This document shows positions 44,003-53,076 of a DNA stretch of 64,000 bases, in pieces (position 1 is the stretch's first letter; every line of letters begins with the position of its first letter). The notes under the pieces were generated by a model. The model was not told the origin of the DNA. It worked only from the letters and a program-made list of their open reading frames with translations, and did no database searches. Source of the DNA: Gemmatimonadales bacterium UBA2982 (GTDB lineage: Bacteria; Gemmatimonadota; Gemmatimonadetes; Longimicrobiales; Gaopeijiaceae); the NCBI GenBank assembly GCA_002347035.1, contig DEAM01000019.1, forward strand, positions 62,001 through 126,000. Direction: 5' to 3'. The position numbers and the translations under genes are program-made.

Positions 44003-44168
44003 TCACCACCCCAATCTCGTGCTTCGTACGGTCTGTATCTTCAGCATCCCCTGGAGTATCAGGAAGATAGGCTGGATTTGATCTCCAGTGACTCGCCCGT
44101 CACTCCAATCTCTGGCGTTTGCATAAGCGTAACCTACACACCTTTTGAGGTAGCTCACTGAGAGGTCC

Positions 44169-45368
44169 TCAAAGGAGCGAGCCCCGACCCTCAATTCGGG
44201 CGACGTGAGCGACGTCTTTGTCTCCTCGCCCAGAGAGGCATACAAGCAAGGGACCATCGTATTCGGACCCGTGCTTAATAACATGAGCCACAGCATGTGC
44301 TGACTCGAGAGCGGGTATGATCCCCTCCAGTTCCGAAAGTTGGTGAAACGCGTCGAGGGCAGCATCATCAGTGACAAAACTATACTGCGCCCTTTGCGTA
44401 TCCTTCAGAAAGGAGTGCTCCGGCCCAACTCCCGGATAGTCAAGGCCAGCCGAAATTGAATGAGCTGGGGCTACCTGACCATCTGGATCCTGAAGGAGAT
44501 AACTGAGTGAACCGTGAAGGACACCTGGCATTCCTGCGGCCAGAGACGCCGAATGCTGACCGGTCTCCAGCCCAGCTCCTCCCGCCTCTACACCAATAAG
44601 CTGGACCTCTTCGTCCTCAATGAAATCGTGGAATATGCCTATCGCATTCGAACCTCCTCCAACACACGCGACAACCGCCGCCGGAAGCTGACCCAAAACC
44701 TCAAGAAGCTGAGCTCGTGCTTCTCGACCGATCACCGACTGGAAGTCTCGCACCATCCTAGGAAAAGGATCCGGCCCAACCACAGAACCAATGATGTAGT
44801 GCGTTGTCTCCACATTTGTGACCCAGTCGCGAATCGCCTCATTCGTCGCATCCTTAAGAGTCCGAGTGCCAGATCCCACAGGGCGAACCTCAGCGCCGAG
44901 CAGTTCCATTCGATAAACGTTGAGTGCCTGTCGGTCGACGTCCTCTTCCCCCATGTAGACCACACAATCGAGATCAAATAGTGCGCATGCAGTCGCAGTC
45001 GCTACTCCATGTTGACCAGCCCCGGTCTCGGCAATAATCCGCTGCTTTCCCATTTTAAGAGCCAGCAAGGCTTGTCCCAGGGTGTTGTTGATCTTGTGAG
45101 CGCCGGTATGATTGAGGTCCTCTCTTTTCAGATAGAGGGCGCCATGGCCCACAGCCTCCCCAAGCCTTCTCGCATGATACAAAGGGGTCGGTCGACCCGC
45201 GAAGTCGGCTAATAAGGTTGATAGATGTGCCTGGAACTCAGTATCCCCTCTCGCCTGATCGTACGCATCATTAAGCTCATCAAGCGCACGTATAAGAGTT
45301 TCTGGCACGTAGCGCCCACCGAAGGCCCCGAAACGATCACTGCGCATTGGGGACGGATTCTCCGTCAC
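44169..45368 (-). CDS. trpB: tryptophan synthase beta chain
   Basis: 399 residues. The PLP lysine is in HTGAHKINNTLGQ, and the glycine-rich phosphate loop is CVGGGSNAIG. Position in the trp cluster and an N-terminus FGAFGGRYVPETL identify it as TrpB1 rather than the TrpB2 paralogue. The start ATG overlaps the trpF stop by 4 bp. It forms the alpha2-beta2 complex with TrpA and channels indole. Confidence 0.98.
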   Translation of the reverse strand: MTENPSPMRSDRFGAFGGRYVPETLIRALDELNDAYDQARGDTEFQAHLSTLLADFAGRPTPLYHARRLGEAVGHGALYLKREDLNHTGAHKINNTLGQALLALKMGKQRIIAETGAGQHGVATATACALFDLDCVVYMGEEDVDRQALNVYRMELLGAEVRPVGSGTRTLKDATNEAIRDWVTNVETTHYIIGSVVGPDPFPRMVRDFQSVIGREARAQLLEVLGQLPAAVVACVGGGSNAIGIFHDFIEDEEVQLIGVEAGGAGLETGQHSASLAAGMPGVLHGSLSYLLQDPDGQVAPAHSISAGLDYPGVGPEHSFLKDTQRAQYSFVTDDAALDAFHQLSELEGIIPALESAHAVAHVIKHGSEYDGPLLVCLSGRGDKDVAHVARIEGRGSLL

Positions 45369-46045
45369 AAAGCAAGGTCCTTTTTAGTCTGCCCGGTCTT
45401 CAACCGGGCCTGATGGATAAACGCACTCATGCTTTCTGGATCCTTCTCGCCGAGTAGTCGCTCCACACCTGAAGACACATCTACAACGGTTGGAGAGAAA
45501 ATGCCCACTGCTTCCGCAACCGTATCCGGACCTAACCCCCCCGCGAGCACAAAATCACAACTACGAGGAATCAAAGATCGCAACGCTAACGGCTCAAGTG
45601 TAACACGTGCACCTCCGCCACCTATCACTCCTTCCCTCCATCCCTCGACAAGAATGCCATCTACTAGAGGTCCGTACAAACCTACAGCCACAGTCACATC
45701 TTCAAGTGATCGTGCACGTACTGCCTTCCATAATTTCCAGGGCCCACGATGCCGTAGCTCTTCAACAACATTCAGCGGCTCGTTCCCATGTAATTGAATG
45801 ACGGATGCGTCAACTCGATACGCCGCAGACTCAGCCCCATCCGGGTCTTCATCGACCACCACGGCAACCTTGGGGACCTCCGTACTCTCAATGATCGCTG
45901 CACAATCCTCAAGGGCAACACTCCTCCTAAATCCAGGTGAAAGAATCAAGCCCAGGTAATCCGCCCCTGATCGGTCTGCTATGAGCGCATCCTGATTCCG
46001 CATAAGACCACAAATCTTTACACGGACTTGGTTAGCCACGAGCAT
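45365..46045 (-). CDS. trpF: phosphoribosylanthranilate isomerase
   Basis: 226 residues, TIM barrel. The KICGL motif near the N-terminus holds the catalytic Cys, and the general-acid Asp is in AVVVDED. The phosphate loops are present (LAGGLGPDTV). It overlaps trpC by 14 bp and trpB by 4 bp, so it is firmly in the operon. It performs the Amadori step between anthranilate phosphoribosylation and indole ring closure. Confidence 0.95.
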   Translation of the reverse strand: MLVANQVRVKICGLMRNQDALIADRSGADYLGLILSPGFRRSVALEDCAAIIESTEVPKVAVVVDEDPDGAESAAYRVDASVIQLHGNEPLNVVEELRHRGPWKLWKAVRARSLEDVTVAVGLYGPLVDGILVEGWREGVIGGGGARVTLEPLALRSLIPRSCDFVLAGGLGPDTVAEAVGIFSPTVVDVSSGVERLLGEKDPESMSAFIHQARLKTGQTKKDLAL

Positions 46046-46850
46046 CTTTGCTCCTTGCCACGGAACTCATCGCCACGGCTGCAACCTTAGGGTCAGGAGA
46101 GCGTAGCAGCGCCTCTCCAACTAGGATGGCATCTACTCCCTCATCCCCCAGTAAGCGTACATCTTCCGCACTTCGAATCCCACTCTCAGAGACAACTACA
46201 ACCTCATCTGGAACCTCATCCAAGAGCTCAAGCGTTGTGCGCAGATCAGAACGAAAGGTTGAAAGATCTCGATTATTAATTCCAATGATCTTGGCACCTA
46301 GCTCAACAGCACGACGCAGCTCACTAAGGTCATGAGTTTCCACAAGCACTGACATACCCAGCTGCTCAGCTTCAAAAAACAAACATCTAAGTAGTTCATC
46401 CGATAGAATACGCACGATCAGCAGGACGGCATCAGCCCCGGCAGCTCGGGCTTCAAGCACGTGAAGCGGATCAAGCGTGAAATCCTTCCGCAGAACAGGA
46501 ATAGCCGTTGCCGATTTCACCGCTATCAGATCCTTGGTGCTTCCGCCAAAATACTCCTCGTCTGTAAGAACACTCAGTGCGGCAGCACCGGCATCCTCAT
46601 AAACCTGAGTCAAGGTGACTGGATCAAGGCCTGGGTAAATTTGTCCGGCTCCGGGTGACCTCCTCTTGCACTCGGCGATAAGCGCCACGACATCAGGGGT
46701 TGAAATCACACTCTGGAAGTCCCTAGGTGGAGGTGCCAACGCAGCGGCAAACTCAAGTTCTTTCTCGCGTAATCTAAGCTTTTCTAACTCAGCCCACTTA
46801 GTAGAGACAATTTCTGCCAGTATGCCGGGAAGTGAATTCAAGCCTTGCAT
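46032..46850 (-). CDS. trpC: indole-3-glycerol phosphate synthase
   Basis: 272 residues from the ATG at 46850; a TTG at 46859 would add three residues. It has VALIAECKRRSPGAG, SVLTDEEYFGGS, PVLRKDFTLD and GINNRDL, the canonical IGPS active-site set. It starts the trpC-F-B-A stretch. Its start codon coincides with the -35 box of the divergent lexA promoter, so any trpC promoter must lie in or beyond the lexA control region. Confidence 0.96.
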   Translation of the reverse strand: MQGLNSLPGILAEIVSTKWAELEKLRLREKELEFAAALAPPPRDFQSVISTPDVVALIAECKRRSPGAGQIYPGLDPVTLTQVYEDAGAAALSVLTDEEYFGGSTKDLIAVKSATAIPVLRKDFTLDPLHVLEARAAGADAVLLIVRILSDELLRCLFFEAEQLGMSVLVETHDLSELRRAVELGAKIIGINNRDLSTFRSDLRTTLELLDEVPDEVVVVSESGIRSAEDVRLLGDEGVDAILVGEALLRSPDPKVAAVAMSSVARSKDARG

Positions 46851-46891
46851 TTCGGGCAACCTTCGGGTAACCTTTTTCGGTTCCTGTTCGG
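46845..46891 (+). promoter_or_regulatory. lexA promoter with two putative LexA operators
   Basis: TTGCAT (46845-46850), 17 bp, then TAACCT (46868-46873) is the best promoter. Two direct repeats TTCGG-N6-TTCGG are present: 46851-46866 inside the spacer and 46876-46891 near the start site. An identical repeat overlaps the dnaE2 promoter. This fits autoregulation of lexA, but protein binding is inferred. Confidence 0.6.
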
Positions 46892-46918
46892 GTTTACTTG
46901 GAGAGGAGGGTGGCTGAA

Positions 46919-47527
46919 ATGCCCCTCACCAAGCGTCAGAAAGAGATCCTCGACTACATCGGCAGCTTCATCGATAGCCAGGGATACGCACCTAGCTTCG
47001 AAGAGATCGCAGAATCGTTCGGATACTCTTCGCTCGCCACTGTGCACGAGCACTTGAGCAATTTGGAACGCAAGGGCTACCTAAGAAAGTCTTACAACGA
47101 GAGCCGTTCCCTAGAACTGACTCTACCTGACGCAGGTGCCCCCTCAATTGAGCTACCCCTTTTGGGAGCGGTAGCCGCCGGGCTTCCTATCGAGGCGATC
47201 GCGGAAGAAGAGACTCTAGCTGTGCCACCTGACATGGTTAGTCGGAGGACGAACAACTACGTGCTCCGTGTTGAGGGAAACTCAATGATCGAGGAACAAA
47301 TTCGCGACGGAGATTATATTGTCGTCCAGGCCCAAGAGCAGGCGGAAGATGGTCAAATGGTTGTAGCTCTAGTCGCAGATGAAGCTGCAACGGTCAAGAA
47401 GCTTTACCGTGAGACTAGTGGACAGGTCAGACTGCAACCGGCTAATCCCACAATGGAACCGATCCTTGTAGATCCCGGACAAGTTCAGGTGCAGGGAATT
47501 GTGGTAGGAGTAATACGCAAATATTGA
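46919..47527 (+). CDS. lexA: LexA repressor
   Basis: 202 residues from the ATG at 46919, with GGAGAGGAGG ending 8 bases upstream; TTG and GTG starts further up are less likely. It has an N-terminal winged helix (residues 1-68, recognition helix around ATVHEHLSNLERKG). The self-cleavage site is Ala87-Gly88 in VAAGLP, the nucleophile Ser122 in EGNSMI and the base Lys160 in TVKKL. It is inserted between trpD and trpC on the opposite strand and ends 4 bp from the trpD stop. Confidence 0.97.
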   Translation: MPLTKRQKEILDYIGSFIDSQGYAPSFEEIAESFGYSSLATVHEHLSNLERKGYLRKSYNESRSLELTLPDAGAPSIELPLLGAVAAGLPIEAIAEEETLAVPPDMVSRRTNNYVLRVEGNSMIEEQIRDGDYIVVQAQEQAEDGQMVVALVADEAATVKKLYRETSGQVRLQPANPTMEPILVDPGQVQVQGIVVGVIRKY

Positions 47528-47531
47528 GAGC

Positions 47532-48566
47532 CTAGTTAGACGCTGAGCGCAGCCGTTCCAAGGCAGCCATCGCTGCACCTCCATCTATCGTCGTTTCGGC
47601 AAGTCGTGCACCCTCGCCGAGCGAATTTACGACACCACTAACAAATAAGGCTGCTGCTGCATTTATTACGACCGCGACACGAGGAGGTCCTGACTCACCT
47701 CGGAGTACCCCTTCGATGATGGTTGCATTGTCACTTGGCTCCGCACCAGCAATCTCACCAGGTTCCACTGGTTCCAACCCAAAATCTTCAGGGTTGATGT
47801 TATAGTTCGTAACCGCTCCCTCTCTTACCTCCGCTACCCTAGTCTCTGCCACCGGGCTAACCTCGTCCATCCCTGGTTCTCCGTGAACGATAAGGGCTCG
47901 AATATGCCCCAGTTCAAGGAGTGAGCCTGCTATAAGATCGATAAGCGTCGGATCTGCAACTCCGATCACCTGCCTTTTCACCCCCGCAGGATTTGTCAGC
48001 GGCCCAAGGATATTCATGATCGTCGTGATTCCGAGTGTCCTTCGTACAGGCCCCACGTGGCGCATAGCTGGATGTAACAAGGGCGCAAACATAAAAACTA
48101 CTCCTGCCTCCTCGAGCACCTCACTCATACGGTCGGGCGTGAGTTGAATCCCAACTCCTAAAGCCTCTAAGACATCAGCGCTCCCTGAGCGGGACGTAAA
48201 CGAACGGTTACCGTGTTTGGCTACAGGTACTCCGGCTCCTGCGGTTACAATCGCTGCCGCTGTTGAAATATTGAAGGTAGTGACCCCACCTCCACCCGTA
48301 CCCGCTGTGTCTACAAGGATCGAAGGATCGGATGCAGCCACGGGCACCATGACCTTCCTTAAGGCCCGCACACCACCCGCAACCTCACTCGGCTCAATAC
48401 CTTTAGCCGCAAGGCCAACTAGAAAACCAGCCATCTGAATCTCAGAAGCGGATCCATTCATAAAGGAGTCGAAGGTTGTCTCGGCTTCTGCAGCACTCAG
48501 CGGCCGTCCGGCCGCAACCGCCTCCAACGCACTCTTAAGATCCGCTTCAGACTCTTTGCAACTCAT
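47532..48566 (-). CDS. trpD: anthranilate phosphoribosyltransferase
   Basis: 344 residues. DTAGTGGGG (PRPP loop), KHGNRSFTSRSGSADVLEALG and the PLLHPAMRHV segment are the family signatures. AAAGGAG precedes the ATG. It is separated from trpC, F, B and A by the oppositely oriented lexA. No trpE or trpG is in the window, so the early pathway genes are elsewhere. Confidence 0.96.
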   Translation of the reverse strand: MSCKESEADLKSALEAVAAGRPLSAAEAETTFDSFMNGSASEIQMAGFLVGLAAKGIEPSEVAGGVRALRKVMVPVAASDPSILVDTAGTGGGGVTTFNISTAAAIVTAGAGVPVAKHGNRSFTSRSGSADVLEALGVGIQLTPDRMSEVLEEAGVVFMFAPLLHPAMRHVGPVRRTLGITTIMNILGPLTNPAGVKRQVIGVADPTLIDLIAGSLLELGHIRALIVHGEPGMDEVSPVAETRVAEVREGAVTNYNINPEDFGLEPVEPGEIAGAEPSDNATIIEGVLRGESGPPRVAVVINAAAALFVSGVVNSLGEGARLAETTIDGGAAMAALERLRSASN

Positions 48567-48670
48567 AGTTCCAGTTCTCCTTTAAGAGCTGAGATGCTAA
48601 TAGTCACAGTACCTTTCAGCCAATCCGGAATGCATGATAGCCATCTTGACATCCCATTTAGAATTATTGT

Positions 48671-49486
48671 GTGGAAGTCCTCGACACGATCCGTGTTCTG
48701 CTTACCGTCCACTATGATGGATCCGCTTTCCATGGGTGGCAGTATCAACCCGATCAGCGGACCGTGCAGGGTATCCTGCAGGACGCCCTGGCTCGCCTTA
48801 CCGGCGAGTCCCATACCATCATGGGTTCCGGACGCACCGATACCGGCGTTCATGCCAGCGGACAAGTAGCAGGAGTTGATGTACCCACACGCTGGAATCC
48901 AAATGAACTCAAGCGTGCGTTAAACGCGATACTCCCTGAGGATATTTGGGTCCAGTCAGCTAGAGCAGCCGCGTTCGATTTTAATCCCAGGTTTGACGCG
49001 TTGGCGCGAACATACATTTACAAGATTGGATTAGACTCAGAATCGGCTTCGCCTATCCACCAACGGTGGTGCTGGGCACTGTGTAAAGACCTCGCCATAC
49101 CAGCTCTGGTACAGGCAGCAGCGCCTCTGTCCGGCGAGCACTCATTCAAAGCTTTTTCGAAGAGCGGACAACCAGAGCGTGGATATCGCTGTAACATATT
49201 CATAGCTGAGTGGTCGGACTGGGAATTAGGTGCTCAATTTACTATCACAGCCAACCGCTATCTGCACCGCATGGTCCGATATTTAGTCGGTACTATGGTA
49301 GAGATCGCACTTGGCCAAAGACCCTCCGAAGATATGACAAGACTCTTAAAGAATGAGAGTGATGTGACGACATCTCCCCCAGCCCCCCCACAAGGGCTCT
49401 TCCTGAATCATGTGGAGTATCCAGACACCGTTCTACTAAATCAGGACCGCGCTACATCTTCCCCGAGGAGCAGGACCAAGTCATGA
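48671..49486 (+). CDS. truA: tRNA pseudouridine(38-40) synthase
   Basis: 271 residues from a GTG at 48671. The catalytic Asp is in GSGRTDTGVHASGQV; YDGSAFHGWQ and RYLVGTMVEIALG also match. There is no clear ribosome site, and a TAGAAT box ends 7 bp before the GTG, so a leaderless message is possible. The stop overlaps the transaldolase start (ATGA). Confidence 0.95.
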   Translation: MEVLDTIRVLLTVHYDGSAFHGWQYQPDQRTVQGILQDALARLTGESHTIMGSGRTDTGVHASGQVAGVDVPTRWNPNELKRALNAILPEDIWVQSARAAAFDFNPRFDALARTYIYKIGLDSESASPIHQRWCWALCKDLAIPALVQAAAPLSGEHSFKAFSKSGQPERGYRCNIFIAEWSDWELGAQFTITANRYLHRMVRYLVGTMVEIALGQRPSEDMTRLLKNESDVTTSPPAPPQGLFLNHVEYPDTVLLNQDRATSSPRSRTKS

Positions 49487-50139
49487 AGATCTTCTTAGAT
49501 ACCTCAGACCTTAAAGAGATTCGTCGTGCGACCGACGCCGGTCTTATCGATGGAATCACAACCAACCCGTCTCTCGTCGCCAAAGTGGCTGGAGATCGGG
49601 ACCCTAAAGAGATTTACCTGGAAATCTGTGAGACCGTGAATGGTCCTGTAAGCCTCGAAGTGGTGGGCGTAGATCGGGATACAATGGTCACGGAAGGCCG
49701 GAAGCTCGCGGCTATTCATGAAAACGCAGTGGTGAAAGTACCACTCACCGAAGACGGCCTAAAAGCCTGTCGCCAGTTAGTTTCTGATGGAATGCGGGTC
49801 AACGTAACCCTCTGCTTCTCCGTCTCGCAGGCACTCCTAGCAGCGAAGGCAGGAGCGACGTATGTATCACCCTTCGTCGGAAGAATCGATGACATTTCTG
49901 GAGAGGGAATGCAGCTGATCCACCAGATACGTCAAATTTATGACAACTTCGGGTATACTACGGAAATTCTTGCTGCTTCAATACGACACCCGGTCCACGT
50001 TGCTGAGTCAATGATGCTAGGTGCGGATTGCTGTACGATCCCACCCAAGGTCCTCTGGCAACTCAGTCGGCATCCCCTGACGGATCAGGGGCTCGAGGCA
50101 TTCCTGAAGGACTGGGAAACCCTTGGTGCCAATCTCTGA
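49483..50139 (+). CDS. tal: transaldolase, small TalC/Fsa type
   Basis: 218 residues, the short TIM-barrel class. FLDTSDLKEIRRA, GITTNPSLV, the Schiff-base lysine in AVVKVPLTEDG and GATYVSPFVGRIDDI are conserved. The enzyme links the pentose phosphate pathway with glycolysis, or may act as fructose-6-phosphate aldolase; the two cannot be separated here. It overlaps truA by 4 bp. Confidence 0.94.
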   Translation: MKIFLDTSDLKEIRRATDAGLIDGITTNPSLVAKVAGDRDPKEIYLEICETVNGPVSLEVVGVDRDTMVTEGRKLAAIHENAVVKVPLTEDGLKACRQLVSDGMRVNVTLCFSVSQALLAAKAGATYVSPFVGRIDDISGEGMQLIHQIRQIYDNFGYTTEILAASIRHPVHVAESMMLGADCCTIPPKVLWQLSRHPLTDQGLEAFLKDWETLGANL

Positions 50140-50150
50140 CTGGAGACCTC

Positions 50151-51629
50151 GTGTATAGGATTGGAAGCAGTTTTCGACTTCGACCTACCCAGTCGTGGTG
50201 CATCCTGCTCACTGCCAATCTTTGGGCCGCGTGTAATCCCGCAGCAGATGCTCCAGACGAGGACGAATTAGCGCCTTCATTATCGACCGTCCACCCAGCG
50301 CCTTCGGTCGCACCTACGACCCAAGTCAGCCCGCAAAACTCTTCAGCCCGACTCAGCCAGGACCGGAACACTGCGATTGTACGTGCTGCAAGCCGAGTGG
50401 CACCCGCCGTCGTTAGCATCAGCGTGATCCGAACCCAAAGGACTAGGCCACAGTCATTTTGGGAAACCTTTTATATGCCTCGAGGTGCTGAAAGGCGCAG
50501 TGCAGGTTTTGGTTCAGGCGTGATTGTGGATCAGGGCGGGATCATAGTGACCAACAACCACGTGATCGAAGGCGCCGACCGAATTCAAGTCACTCTTCCA
50601 AATGGTATGGATGCTGAGGCTGAACTTGTTGGTGCAGATGCCAGAGCTGACATCGCAGTCCTCCGAATTGAGAATGACGAGTTGCCCGTGGCACCTGTAG
50701 GTTCATCTGACGGTCTTCTGATAGGCGAGTGGGCAATCGCGATCGGGAACCCTCTTGGGACTTACGTTGGAGATACAGAACCGACAGTGACAGCTGGCGT
50801 CGTGTCAGCTCTCGACAGGAATATCGCCCCTTCTTCAGGTGAGGAAGGATTCTATCTCGGAATGATTCAGACGGACGCGGCGATCAACCCCGGTAACTCC
50901 GGAGGTGCCTTAGTTAACTCCGAAGGTGAAGTCATTGGCATCAATGCTTCTATAATTTCTAGGAGTGGAGGGAGCGAGGGGTTAGGGTTTGCTATCCCTA
51001 TAGATCGGGCACTTCGCATCGCAGATGACTTGCTCCGCTTCGGTGAGGTACGTCGTGCTTGGATCGGAGTTGAAGTCGAACCCGTTGAAGCAGATCTTTG
51101 GGGCCGAACGCGCGGCGTACGCATCAGTAGGGTTGCACCTGGCTCGCCCGGTGATCTTGCTGCCCTTGAACCTGGCGACCGATTGCTAACCGTGAACACA
51201 CGCTCACTAACGGATCCGTTAGATTTTGAAGGTGTTTTGCTAGATTTACGGGCGGGTGACCCCTTGAGTCTTAACGTTGAGGGGCAGGCACGTTCAGTCG
51301 AGCTTAAGGCTGTAGCGTACCCTTCCCTCACGGCTGAACGCGTAGACTTCTTTCAGGATATCCAGCTTATTACTGTGTCTCCACAAATTCGGGCTGAACG
51401 CGACTTGGTCACTGAAAATGGAGCGATGATTGCAGGGATCCCAGAAGAACTGAGCGACCGCATTGGGCTTCAATTGGGCGACGTAATCTTGGGAGTCAAT
51501 AGGATACCCGTACGTAGCGCCCGCGAACTAACCGCAATCTTCGAGAATTTTTCTGGAGAAGCCCGCGTAACCGTAACTTTCGAAAGAAACAGAGGTATGG
51601 GCTTTCGTGACCTCGTTTTCAGGCGCTAG
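50151..51629 (+). CDS. HtrA/DegP-type serine protease, lipoprotein
   Basis: 492 residues from a GTG at 50151 with GGAG six bases upstream. The hydrophobic N-terminus ends in LWAAC, a lipobox-like sequence (about residue 29). The trypsin-like triad is His137 (NNHVIEG), Asp167 (ADIAVL) and Ser250 (NPGNSGG). Two PDZ domains follow (about 310-395 and 405-490). It is a periplasmic protein quality-control protease. It overlaps purB by 23 bp and follows transaldolase by 11 bp. Confidence 0.92.
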   Translation: MYRIGSSFRLRPTQSWCILLTANLWAACNPAADAPDEDELAPSLSTVHPAPSVAPTTQVSPQNSSARLSQDRNTAIVRAASRVAPAVVSISVIRTQRTRPQSFWETFYMPRGAERRSAGFGSGVIVDQGGIIVTNNHVIEGADRIQVTLPNGMDAEAELVGADARADIAVLRIENDELPVAPVGSSDGLLIGEWAIAIGNPLGTYVGDTEPTVTAGVVSALDRNIAPSSGEEGFYLGMIQTDAAINPGNSGGALVNSEGEVIGINASIISRSGGSEGLGFAIPIDRALRIADDLLRFGEVRRAWIGVEVEPVEADLWGRTRGVRISRVAPGSPGDLAALEPGDRLLTVNTRSLTDPLDFEGVLLDLRAGDPLSLNVEGQARSVELKAVAYPSLTAERVDFFQDIQLITVSPQIRAERDLVTENGAMIAGIPEELSDRIGLQLGDVILGVNRIPVRSARELTAIFENFSGEARVTVTFERNRGMGFRDLVFRR

Positions 51630-53076
51630 TGACTTGAATTTTCTTGATCGCTACCAGCATCCCTTGGCGGGGCGTTACGCCTCCCGAGAGATGCAGGAAA
51701 TATTTTCGCCTAGGCGCCGCTACGGCACCTGGCGTAAGCTCTGGATCGCGTTAGCAGAATCGGAAGCCGAATTGGGAATTGATATTCCTCAGGAAGCTCT
51801 CGTTCAGATGTGTGACGCGGTCGATGATCTCGATTTAGATAGAGCAGCTGAGTTCGAGAAACGCTTCCGTCATGATGTGATGGCACACGTGCATCTTTTT
51901 GGAGAGGATGCACCGGCTGCGAAGGGAATCATTCACCTTGGTGCTACAAGCGCATACGTAGGTGACAATACTGACCTGATCTTGCATCGTTCAGCCCTTG
52001 AACTCGTCCGCACTCGCCTTGTTCGGTGCGTTTCAGAACTGTCCGAATTTGCGCGAACTCACGCGTCTATTCCGACTTTAGGCTACACCCACTTCCAACC
52101 AGCTCAGCCTACCACAGTCGGGAAGCGGGCAACCTTGTGGATTCAAGATTTGATTCTAGACCTAGATGAGATGGAGCATCGCCTTGGCTCACTGCGTTTT
52201 AGAGGCGTCAGGGGAACAACCGGCACGCAAGCATCATTTCTAGAGCTGTTTAATGGTGATCACGATAAGGTCGACGCACTAGACGCTGCCGTAGGTCGCA
52301 GAATGGATTTCGCAGGCTCCTACCCAGTCAGTGGGCAAACCTACCCAAGAAAAGTGGATTTCCAGGTTCTTTCAACCCTGGCTGGCATAGCGACGTCAGT
52401 TTCGAAGATCGGGCATGACCTCCGCCTTCTGGCGCATCTGCGGGAGGTGGAAGAACCGTTCGAAAAAGAGCAGATTGGATCTTCGGCAATGCCCTACAAA
52501 CAGAACCCGATGCGCGCAGAGCGAATGTGTGCTCTCAGCCGGCACGTCATCGTTCTCTCGCAGGATGCAGCTTTCACAGCTGCAACTCAGTGGCTAGAAC
52601 GAAGCCTCGACGATTCAGCGAACAAACGCGTATCAGTCCCGGATGCATTTCTCACCCTAGATGGATGCCTCGTTCTTCTTGAGAATGTGGCTTCCGGAAT
52701 CACCATTAACCGGAACATGATCCGCAAAAACCTATTGGAACACCTTCCCTTTATGGCCACAGAGACAATCTTGATGCACGTGGTCTCAAGGGGTGGTGAC
52801 AGACAACACCTCCACGAGCGCATTCGGCAACATTCATTAGCGGCTGCAAAGCGTGTGAAAGAGGACGGCGAGGGACTTGATTTGCTTGAGAGGATTGCTG
52901 GAGATGAGTCTTTTGGCCTCTCTCTGGATGATCTACAAGGGCTCACCGACCCACGTAAGTTCATCGGTAGAGCACCAGAGCAAGTCACCCGCTTCCTCAA
53001 CGAGGAAGTCGAGCCATTGTTAGCTCGGACTGAGGAGCGCATGCAGCCAATCTCCGACCCAGATATCCATGTCTAA
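51607..53076 (+). CDS. purB: adenylosuccinate lyase
   Basis: 489 residues from a GTG at 51607. GATSAYVGDNTDL, TLGYTHFQPAQPTTVGKR and the signature loop IGSSAMPYKQNPMRAERM (with the catalytic Ser) are intact. It splits SAICAR and adenylosuccinate. Size and PYKQNP signature fit the eukaryote-like ADSL branch rather than the shorter B. subtilis type. It starts a purine gene block and overlaps purC by 8 bp. Confidence 0.95.
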   Translation: MTSFSGASDLNFLDRYQHPLAGRYASREMQEIFSPRRRYGTWRKLWIALAESEAELGIDIPQEALVQMCDAVDDLDLDRAAEFEKRFRHDVMAHVHLFGEDAPAAKGIIHLGATSAYVGDNTDLILHRSALELVRTRLVRCVSELSEFARTHASIPTLGYTHFQPAQPTTVGKRATLWIQDLILDLDEMEHRLGSLRFRGVRGTTGTQASFLELFNGDHDKVDALDAAVGRRMDFAGSYPVSGQTYPRKVDFQVLSTLAGIATSVSKIGHDLRLLAHLREVEEPFEKEQIGSSAMPYKQNPMRAERMCALSRHVIVLSQDAAFTAATQWLERSLDDSANKRVSVPDAFLTLDGCLVLLENVASGITINRNMIRKNLLEHLPFMATETILMHVVSRGGDRQHLHERIRQHSLAAAKRVKEDGEGLDLLERIAGDESFGLSLDDLQGLTDPRKFIGRAPEQVTRFLNEEVEPLLARTEERMQPISDPDIHV

